A stretch of DNA of 64,000 nucleotides from assembly GCA_037693485.1 (NCBI GenBank), contig CM075346.1, positions 44,190,001 to 44,254,000 of the forward strand, read 5' to 3'. Source of the DNA: Kitagawia praeruptora. Its lineage: Eukaryota > Streptophyta > Magnoliopsida > Apiales > Apiaceae. Positions 57,601 through 64,000 of this stretch are shown here, piece by piece (position 1 is the stretch's first letter; every line of letters starts with the position of its first letter). Under the pieces are notes generated by a model, which ran no database searches, was not told where the DNA came from, and saw nothing but the letters and a program-made list of their open reading frames with translations. The translations under genes and the position numbers were made by a program.

Positions 57601-57955
57601 CGAAAATTGTCTTAAAATGATAATTTTTGACAATAAAATGCTTGTGAGCATACAAGTATTGATAAAATGAAGAAAATACCTGTGGGTACTATAAAAATCC
57701 TAAATAGGATAAATATGATAATACGAGGAATTTTGTGAATAAATCCTTGAAAAAGATAAAACAAATATTCTATAGCTAAAGTTATTGAATAATTGTTTAG
57801 CCTCGAACAAGGCACATCGTTGTAAATGTGTAGGTCGCTCCATACTTAATAAAAGATGATATATGTGAAACACTAGTGTACAAATATAAACCCTGACCCA
57901 AGTCTCGGAAAAGACCGTTGAAACTTCAAGGAAAACCTGATCAGTTTTCCTAGAA

Positions 57956-57968
57956 GTTGGGGGGCAAA
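57956..57968 (+). promoter_or_regulatory. Polypurine tract of Gypsy copy A
   Basis: gttggggggcaaa directly precedes the 3' LTR. The same motif precedes the copy B LTR at 38828-38813 on the minus strand. Confidence 0.75.
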
Positions 57969-58483
57969 TGATATGGGCTAAAAGTAAGCCCTAAAGACAC
58001 ATTTAATGTAGCATTAATTAGACCTAATATGGTCCAAACGTGGGGCCCACCAGATGGCCGAAAACCTTAATTCTATATTAATTTCGTAGTTGATATTTAA
58101 GGTAAATTAACAGCTGAGAATACAAATCAGATTAGGATGTTATCTCTCCAAGGAGTAGCCTCCAAGGCACATAGTCATATGAGGAAACAAACTCCTACAA
58201 GGCAGGGGTCTAGAACTTTCCTCAAGGCTGACTTGCCCACCAAGTCACCTAACCCTATCACAATTCTTAGGCTTCTCAGCCTATATAAAGGGCCAGACCC
58301 CTCACCCTAGAACTACGTTTTTTTGGCTTGATCTTTGATATTCATCAAAGTACGTAGGCATCTTGTGAAGGCATATTTAGCCACGAGCACGAGAGCAGCC
58401 ATTAAAGCACGAAGCTCACACCTTAGCATTAAATACAGCAAACCCTAGCCGCAATCTAATAACCTAGTTTTCATTCCACAACA
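57969..58483 (+). repeat. 3' LTR of Gypsy copy A
   Basis: Starts TGATATGGGCTAAAAG and ends near CCACAACA. A TATA box, ctatataaagg, lies at 58281-58291. The block ggcttgat, hairpin ctttga/tcaaag (58333-58350), tacgtaggcatctt follows about 40 nt later. The right limit is inferred by comparison with the non-coding LTR element at 11416. Confidence 0.65.
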
Positions 58484-59534
58484 ATACCCATGTCCCTCTC
58501 ACCAAAATACATCGAATTCATCCCTCAGTTTTCGACTGGTAGTTCCAGATTTCTCAAACTCCAAACCTTAGAAATCACCTCTCGGCGTTCTTGTTCAATT
58601 CGACATTTTTCTCTTAAATTCGTGTTCGTAATGATGTTTTGTACATCATATACGAAAAGCCCTTTGGTACTAATCGTCTCGAGGAGTTCATTTCAATGCT
58701 TATTGGGCTGGACTCGGCGGTGAATCATCCCTGACTCACTGAATCTGGTGACTCGGTCAGCGATTCTTCAGCTCGCAACCTTGTTCCTGTTGTTTTATTG
58801 CTTTGTATGTCTTTTTTATGGAGGTTGCTATGTGTATGACCACCATAGCCCAGGTTTCTTTCTCAGTTCTTGGTTTTATTTGATTAAGGGTTTGATGTGA
58901 TAAGTGAGTCCGAGACTTTGATTATTGAATAATTTGTTCGTATTGTTATTGTGAGCTATGGTTTCATGTACTCAGTGTCATCTTATTAGTTTGGTTGAAA
59001 TATTAGCTCAAATACCTCTCTGTCATCATGGATTATAAGAATGATTACTGATTATTGACTACTGTGTATGTTTGCAAGTTTTGACTTTGTTCACTTGATA
59101 CTATGATGTATCCATCTATCTTATCTTGTCTTGAGTTTGTTCAAATTGAAAAATTCCTTGGCTATGAAAAGTTAAGATGTACTCTGTGCTTGTACAAATT
59201 TAAAACTCTTAGTTCTACATGGTTCAATTCTTGATTGATATATTTAATTATTTCTCTGAGCTTTGTCTACCTAATCTTGTTCTACATCCATGATAGTCGC
59301 ATTGTTTGGCTTTGAGACAGTTTAAGTAATTTATGGATGAAAAGGCCATTGGATGTGAGGGTAGCAGTACTAAATAACAAAGATTGAATTTAATTTTAAA
59401 ATCATTTTTTTTCATGCAAGTGGTTCTACCTAGAAAGAAATAATATGTGCATTATTTTATTCTTATAAATTTTTGGATTCGCATTATTTTAATCTTCTAA
59501 TCATACGTTAATCCCTACTGTTAATTCTGTTTGT
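58484..59534 (+). other. CACTA interior, unassigned gene-like sequence
   Basis: Composition is gene-like (58490-58860), with a frame around gaaaagccctttggtactaa and then long T-rich, intron-like DNA to 59534. No family is recognised. It may be a further captured fragment. Confidence 0.3.
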
Positions 59535-59599
59535 AGGAAGGAACCAGGCAGAAGCTGCTCGAATCAAGGACATGCACCCTGGCAGAATACCAATAAGAT
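59535..59599 (+). pseudogene. ATG8: ATG8 exon fragment 1
   Basis: After a tgtag acceptor the frame encodes RNQAEAARIKDMHPGRIP, which corresponds to the N-terminal helix region of ATG8 (the ubiquitin-like autophagy protein that is conjugated to phosphatidylethanolamine on autophagosome membranes). The exon is followed by an intron-like stretch of about 80 bp and then the next ATG8 exon in correct order. The rest of the ubiquitin fold and the C-terminal glycine are absent. Confidence 0.75.
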
Positions 59600-59681
59600 A
59601 ACAACTTTATTGACAGAATTATATTTTGATAACTACTGATTAGTACTCACTAATGTCGTAACTCTTTCTTCTACCATGTAG

Positions 59682-59735
59682 GTTATTGTCGAAAGGGCTG
59701 AAAACACTGACGTCCCTGATATTAACAAAAAGAAG
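59682..59735 (+). pseudogene. ATG8: ATG8 exon fragment 2
   Basis: After an atgtag acceptor the frame encodes VIVERAENTDVPDINKKK, the next conserved segment of ATG8. The donor side reads ttagtt rather than GT, so splicing is damaged. Together with 59535-59599 it shows capture of consecutive exons including an intron. Confidence 0.78.
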
Positions 59736-60221
59736 TTAGTTTTTTTCGTAATTCTGCATATTTTCGGAGCACTTTCTGGATGTGTATGATGTTGTCTAAG
59801 TTGTAAATATGATGTGTATGCGTAATTCTGCGTATTTTCGGAGCACTTTTTGGTATGTAGTACATAAACAATATAAATTTATGAAAAGGTCCTGGTTTTC
59901 ATTCATGCACAAAACCTGTAAATGCATGCATTGATGAACTTGAGGACAATTACAGTGATAAAGTCAGTTGACGTTGATGAGTTTTTTTAGCTGGTTTTGC
60001 ATGATGCCCCTATACATTTGTTATAGCTAATGTCATTTAAAAGTAAGCTTGTTTCTCCTGCTCATAGTACTTTTGTACTTTTTACTTGATTTGCATTTAC
60101 CATTGCTCTATTTATTTGAAATTTATTCTTATATGTATTTGTGACTTTTTCTTGCATTTGATAATTTGATATTTCTTTTTGTGAAATGTGTATTTTGTAA
60201 GTAGATATCTTACTGCTGTGT

Positions 60222-60312
60222 AGATGATAGAGAGTAGAGAGAAGGAAAGAACTGCTGAAAGAAAGGCTTAGAGATTGTGGTTGGAGGGATGGAATGAAAT
60301 CCCTTTTGCAGG
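60222..60312 (+). pseudogene. ENY2/SUS1-like exon fragment
   Basis: After a gtgtag acceptor the sequence reads MIESREKER, then in a shifted frame LLKERLRDCGWRDGMKSLLQ, ending in a GCAG|GT-type border. The pattern IESGEKExLxELLxxxLxxCGWxDxM is that of ENY2/SUS1, a small subunit of the SAGA deubiquitinase module and the TREX-2 mRNA export complex. A one-base shift breaks the frame. Identity rests on a short stretch. Confidence 0.55.
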
Positions 60313-60728
60313 TCTGCCGGAACTTTCCCTCATTCTCTTTTTACAAGTCCCTCTTATAAATTAATTTGGATAATTTGTACATCTTTTTATGCCAAAAAAG
60401 AATGATAATGATTTGATTTTTAAGTGTGGTTGCCATTTTAAAGCCATGTAAGCCCAACATTCATGTAAACAATTATGCACTAAGTAGAGCTAATTTGCAA
60501 AAATATAAACATTGAAGAAGACCTGTCCATGTAATTTTCGTACAACAATTTATAAGTTTCCAGAGATGAATCTACAATCGTGCCTATTTTTGGTTGCAAG
60601 GGAACTTTTAATCTTGTTTTATGCAAAGGTTAATATAGGCAACCATTTGTGATTTGCAGCTTATGTGCACCTTCTAGATAGCTTCTCACCTATCAACTAA
60701 GTGCTTAACGATGATTCTCTTGACTAGG

Positions 60729-60845
60729 TCCGTTGCAAGGGATAAAGATAGCTGCTTATTCTTCTCTAGGAGCAGCTGGAGCTTTCTGGGGAACCAAAGG
60801 AGTGTTGGAATCTGAGGTTCTGATGGGGTGTTGGAGCAGCTGTTT
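60729..60845 (+). pseudogene. Aldo-keto reductase exon fragment
   Basis: After a ctag acceptor the frame reads GIKIAAYSSLGAAGAFWGTK, then GVLESEVL. In plant AKR4-type NADPH-dependent aldo-keto reductases the segment (I)xVxAYSPLGAxGxxWGxxxVxExxVL is highly conserved near the cofactor-binding part of the barrel. After SEVL the frame leaves the family. Only this piece is present. Confidence 0.6.
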
Positions 60846-61568
60846 ACGATCTTTTGGTTTCTTAGTATTATCCATATCTGTGTCTAGTACTTTATAACAT
60901 TTACAATGTGGGTGCTTCACTAGGAAGTTGATATTTATTTCATTTTGTATTGATGTAATGTAGTTCTATTGTTTTATTTTGGAGTTGACGATTGTGAAAT
61001 GGAAAAACAGGTTTTAATTTTTAATCAGAAGTGTGTTGTACTGGAAATTGTATTTATCAGAAGTGTATTCTTAATTTTCCATTGCAAAGGTGTTGCAATA
61101 GCTATAACAAAGTGTTGCCATAGCTATAAGATTTATTAAAAAATGTTGTAATAGTTTAATTTGGTGTTGCCATATGTTCCAAGAAAGTGTTGCAAAGACT
61201 TAGGTGGGTCCCACCTATTAGCGGGTCCCACATGTCAGTGGGCCTCACCACGTGTCAGTGGGTCCTGCCACATGTTAGTGGGTCCTGCCACGTGTTGGTG
61301 GGGTCCAGCCACGTGTCAGTGGGGTCTAGCCACGTGTCACTGGGTCCTGCCATGTGTTAGTGGCCATTTACACCAAATGTATATCCTACGGCAACACATT
61401 TTATCATGTTGCTGTAGGTGTAAAAGTGTTGCTATTGACCCTACGCCAATATTGAAAAAGCTAACACCCGAAAAGTGTTGCCGTAGATATTTTTTATGTT
61501 ACGGTAACAGGTTTTGGACCTTTGCCAACAGTTTTGAAGTGTTGCCGAAGGCCATCTATAGTGTAGTG
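60846..61568. other. Right subterminal region of the large CACTA
   Basis: Contains repeated gtgttgccatag and gtgttgcaa words (61085-61190, 61395-61560) and a block of about ten cacgtgtcagtgggtcc-type units (61200-61350). The 166-codon frame across it is an artefact of these repeats. Confidence 0.7.
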
Positions 61569-61740
61569 TCGGTTGAAGCCTTCCCATGGCGGCTGGTCGG
61601 CTGCAGAGTGCTCCTTGGTGGCTTGTTGGCTGCCAGGTGGTCGGCTGAAACCTTCCCATAGCGGCTGTTCGGCTACCAAGTGGTTGGCCGGGTCCTTCCC
61701 CAGGCACCTGGTTGGCTGGCCTTGCCTCCTGAGGCTTTTT

Positions 61741-62534
61741 TGAGATGTTTGAATCTTGTTCAACAACATTCGAAAATCTTATATCAACATCTGTATGTGA
61801 CAAACAAACATCCTTAGTTGATTGTTAAGGGTCTCAGATCTTCCATGAGGAAGCTTCAAGCTCCTTTCAAGGGTTTCACGCTTGCCTGATCTTAAATAGA
61901 ATTGTTTTGAACCTTTCAACCACCATATTGGAATGTTGATTTAGTGGCTCATTATTGAGCTATTCTTGAATCTCTTGATCCAAGTTTGGCTCTAGTAACT
62001 TTGCTAGCCTCCAATGGCTTCAATCTTAGTACTTTAGTCCTCGATTTAGAACAGAAGGCTAGGATTCTAAGTTTTCATAACGTTATCAACCCATAATTCA
62101 AAGTTCACATTTGAACGTTCAAGGTTAATGTTGGTGTTCTGGACCACTAACACGAGGTTTCAGGTCAATAGGAGGTGTTTGCTATGCCTTGAATGGTTTT
62201 GTGAACCTTGAATTCAAACGACTTGTTTCTTAATCCTCATGACCTTCCAGGCCTTAACTTGTTTGGTGAATCCTTGGTTTTAAGGTTATCATCAACCCTT
62301 AATTCTCATTCTAAGATGTAGAACTTGTGATGAAGTTCTTTAGTTCTTGCCTCCCCTTTGTTTCACATGGAGGAGGTCTTATTTCTCGGTTGATCATTCA
62401 GGATGTCCACTTGCTCCTTAGTGCTTGACCTCAGGCCTGGTGTGCCTTGGTTGGTTTTTAATCCTTTATCTTGATTCTAGGTTTCCAACCTTCTTCTTAT
62501 TCTCATCAAGGATAATCCAGTTTTCTACCTCTAC
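61741..62534. other. Unassigned part of Gypsy copy B
   Basis: No frame or repeat recognised; T-rich, repeatedly using ccttgaattcaa- and tgaaccttg-like words. It lies between the tandem array and the integrase fragment. Confidence 0.4.
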
Positions 62535-62677
62535 CTATCCATTAGCTTGAGGGTGAGCTACCCAAATAAAACGAAGCTCGATGGCATTCTTATCGCAATA
62601 CTTCTTGAACTCTTCATTATTGAACTGTCGCCCATTATCCGTCACAAGGATTCGTGGGATACCATATCTGCAGATTA
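62535..62677 (-). pseudogene. Gypsy copy B integrase fragment
   Basis: The minus strand encodes IICRYGIPRILVTDNGRQFN then NEEFKKYCDKNAIELRFIWV and HPQANG, matching the copy A integrase core, including the second catalytic Asp (TDNG). The upstream and downstream integrase parts are missing. As in copy A a stop directly follows QANG. Confidence 0.8.
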
Positions 62678-62899
62678 TGCTCATAGAACCTTGCTTAGGT
62701 TTCGATTTGACTAACGGCTCTTGATTCAAGGCCTTGAATTCAAACGACAAGTTCAATTGGAGTAGACAGCCTTGTTGGCCATTAAGGCTTAAATTTTGTG
62801 TTACGATTTGAAGTTCAAGGCTTCAATCCTTAGTCTTGGAATATATTCTCCATACTATTCTTTGAATCTAAAGTATTAAACTTTTACCTAATCTTCTTG

Positions 62900-63185
62900 C
62901 TTTTGTTTTTAATGCTCCATCAAAATAGAGCACCCACTATTCTTTCAGGATCATGTTTTTATCTTCATTCTTGTTTTCTAGTTTCAGGGTCATGTTTTCA
63001 TCTTCATACTTGTTTTCTAGCTCTTTACCCTCTTGGGTTAATACCTCTTGCCCCTCGACTTCTTAGTTGTTAATGGTACATTCAACCACGAAGTCAGTTA
63101 ACGCTTGAGCCTTGATGGCCGTTCGAAGCTTATATGTGATGTTAAAATCTCCTAACTCATTTGCCCACTTGATTAGCCTTCAATT
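62900..63185 (-). pseudogene. Gypsy copy B ribonuclease H fragments
   Basis: The minus strand holds the end of the first ribonuclease H (RLIKWANELGDFNITYKLRT, then AIKAQALTDFVVECTINN with a stop) at 63185-63060. The start of the archaeal-type ribonuclease H (WVLYFDGALKTK) is near 62960-62905, as in copy A. The catalytic parts between integrase and this segment are deleted. Confidence 0.75.
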
Positions 63186-63589
63186 GGCTTTTCGGGCTAT
63201 GCAATATGTTTCTTCAACAGGTGATCCATCAGGACTTCAACGTTTGTCTTGGTTCCATCTTTGTCTTGTTTTTCTTGGTTCTAGGTCAAGGACTCAAGGT
63301 TCATTCCTTGATTTAGATTTTAAGAAATACAATCATGTGGGCTTCTTGCCTTTTAAACTCCTGAGTCGAAAGCTTGCTTGAACTTCTTGATCCTTGTTTA
63401 AGGTTCTCTGTTGGTCTTCTACCTTAGACTCTCCATCCAAGTCTTTTTGAAAATATTGAAGAGTGGTTATTCCTTAGCCTTCACAGCCTTGCATGGCTTT
63501 GATTGTCAAATGCAGCTTTATTAAATCTTCTTTAATCCCGTGTCCTTCAAGGACTTTAAACATTTTTTTGGTTGCGTTGTAACCTAACT

Positions 63590-63960
63590 CTCGACCCTTC
63601 GGGGTTTTTATTTATGCATTTGTTTGTCTTCATTCATGCATTCTTTTATTTTTCGGTACTTGGTCATCTTTGACTTACACACATCAGGTGATTGTTACAT
63701 AAATAAAATCACATAATCAATGAATGGAAAACAAACTTGTATTAATAACTTGAAATGGTTTCAACCCTCACATAGAGTATTACTGTTCTACTCGGAGCAA
63801 CATGCTCTGCAATGGTTTCAATGAACCTTATTTCTACTTATACTAGATAAATATGAAGCTAAGTCCTACTAGGATAATTTGAACCCATCGGGGCTTTGCA
63901 AGACTAGGGCTTCACCACTTGATTTTGTTTCTGATGCTCCATCAAAATAGAGCTCTGGTC
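63590..63960 (-). pseudogene. Second set of Gypsy 3' fragments
   Basis: The minus strand shows a third ELYFDGAS-like start of the archaeal-type ribonuclease H near 63960-63925, then sequence like the post-integrase leader of copy A (gagcatgttgctccgagtag, 63830-63780) and gcataaataaaaaccccgaa near 63600. This order differs from copy A, so copy B is a mosaic or two nested remnants. Confidence 0.55.
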
Positions 63961-64000
63961 AGATATAGGCTCCTCATTCTTGTTCTGAAACTCATTTCCT

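Larger units (their letters stand above)
49233..58483 (+). mobile_element. Tat-type Ty3/Gypsy element, copy A, 5' end lost
   Basis: It starts inside gag at the border of the inserted long-LTR element and ends with a 3' LTR at 57969-58483. Order: gag, protease, reverse transcriptase, ribonuclease H, additional archaeal-type ribonuclease H, integrase, then a long 3' region with an antisense ORF, a tandem array and a polypurine tract. The second ribonuclease H and the long 3' region are marks of the Tat lineage. The 5' LTR and gag start are missing from the window. Confidence 0.88.
40530..61568. mobile_element. Large CACTA element with nested Gypsy elements and captured exons
   Basis: It begins CACTACGCCATAGATGAC and ends CCATCTATAGTGTAGTG, with the 3-bp duplication tcg on both sides (40527-40529 and 61569-61571), inside a tandem repeat that continues across the site. 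Both ends have gtgttgccgtag subterminal motifs and blocks of gacgtggcagtgggtccc words, so they belong to one element. Its own sequence is 40530 to about 41360 and about 58484-61568; the rest is nested LTR elements. The right part carries exon fragments of three host genes. No transposase is seen. Confidence 0.85.
40330..61740 (-). repeat. Tandem units of about 72 bp split by the CACTA
   Basis: Units of the type tagctggtcggctaccaagt, ccttggtggcttgctggct, gccaggtggtcggctgaagc occur at about 40333, 40404 and 40476 and continue at 61569-61740 after the inserted 21-kb CACTA. This fixes the insertion point inside the array. Confidence 0.75.
38640..64000 (-). mobile_element. Decayed Tat-type Gypsy copy B, interrupted by CACTA
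   Basis: On the minus strand a truncated 3' LTR (38812 down to about 38640) begins TGATATGGGC, as in copy A at 57969, and is preceded by the polypurine stretch gaagttggggggcaaa. The 3' region with tandem arrays extends to 40529 and resumes at 61569 after the inserted CACTA. Pol fragments follow: integrase (62535-62677), ribonuclease H pieces and post-integrase sequence, in scrambled order. The copy continues past the window edge. It is non-functional. Confidence 0.75.

Noticed and set aside
61161..61803. 166-codon plus-strand and 120-codon minus-strand frames
   Set aside because: Built from cacgtgtcagtgggtcc and ggctggtcggctgcc repeats; no protein family resemblance.

Overview
This window is nuclear DNA from a flowering plant, most likely a eudicot with a repeat-rich genome. 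The evidence is GT-AG introns, a class I formin gene, and plant-type Copia, Ty3/Gypsy (Tat lineage), CACTA, Mutator-like, Helitron, Stowaway and Tourist-like elements. The family or species cannot be fixed from the sequence. Only one host gene looks intact: a two-exon class I formin (32420-34872, plus strand). Almost everything else is mobile DNA, much of it nested.

Left part (1-21 kb). A truncated hAT-like element (1-1201) is followed by a Tourist-like MITE split by a complete, open Ty1/Copia element (1679-8903, minus strand, TSD tcaat, nearly identical LTRs). Next come a second hAT-like element (9960-10664, perfect 8-bp TSD), a Tourist-like MITE (10716-11216), a 2.5-kb non-coding LTR element (11416-13961, TSD gtaat), a TIR element, a Pack-MULE-like element (15324-16003, 9-bp TSD) and a degenerate AT-rich array. 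Stowaway MITEs, a fold-back element, a very small LTR element (SMART/TRIM type) and a second MULE whose target-site duplication was split by a Stowaway complete the region.

Middle part (21-38 kb). A CACTA element (21433-25009, TSD agt) carries broken exon pieces of two host genes: a DUF604/fringe-like glycosyltransferase and a KDM3/JMJ25-like demethylase. Helitron ends surround it, and one small Helitron (27853-28202) has its empty site preserved in a nearby duplicate. A third hAT-like element ends about 240 bp upstream of the formin start codon. Beyond the formin are a solo-LTR candidate, microsatellites and several inverted-repeat elements sharing a GC-rich module.

Right part (38.6-64 kb). 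A decayed minus-strand Tat-type Gypsy copy (38.6-40.5 kb and 61.6-64 kb) with tandem arrays in its 3' region is interrupted by a 21-kb CACTA (40530-61568, TSD tcg). That CACTA contains exon fragments of ATG8, an ENY2/SUS1-like factor and an aldo-keto reductase. Inside it lie a long-LTR non-coding Gypsy-like element (41364-49231) and a second Tat-type Gypsy (49233-58483). The second Gypsy has a gag-pol frame broken only by five stop codons, a spliced antisense ORF with its own TATA box, and a hairpin tandem array before its polypurine tract.

Taken together, the window shows nested transposition with repeated capture of host exons by CACTA and MULE elements. The most unusual signals are the two multi-gene CACTA captures, a covarying hairpin shared by two LTR families, a 16-nt complementarity between the Copia U5 and its primer-binding position, and the promoter-bearing antisense ORF. 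Transcription, movement and exact gene identities are inference; only the sequence structures are directly seen.
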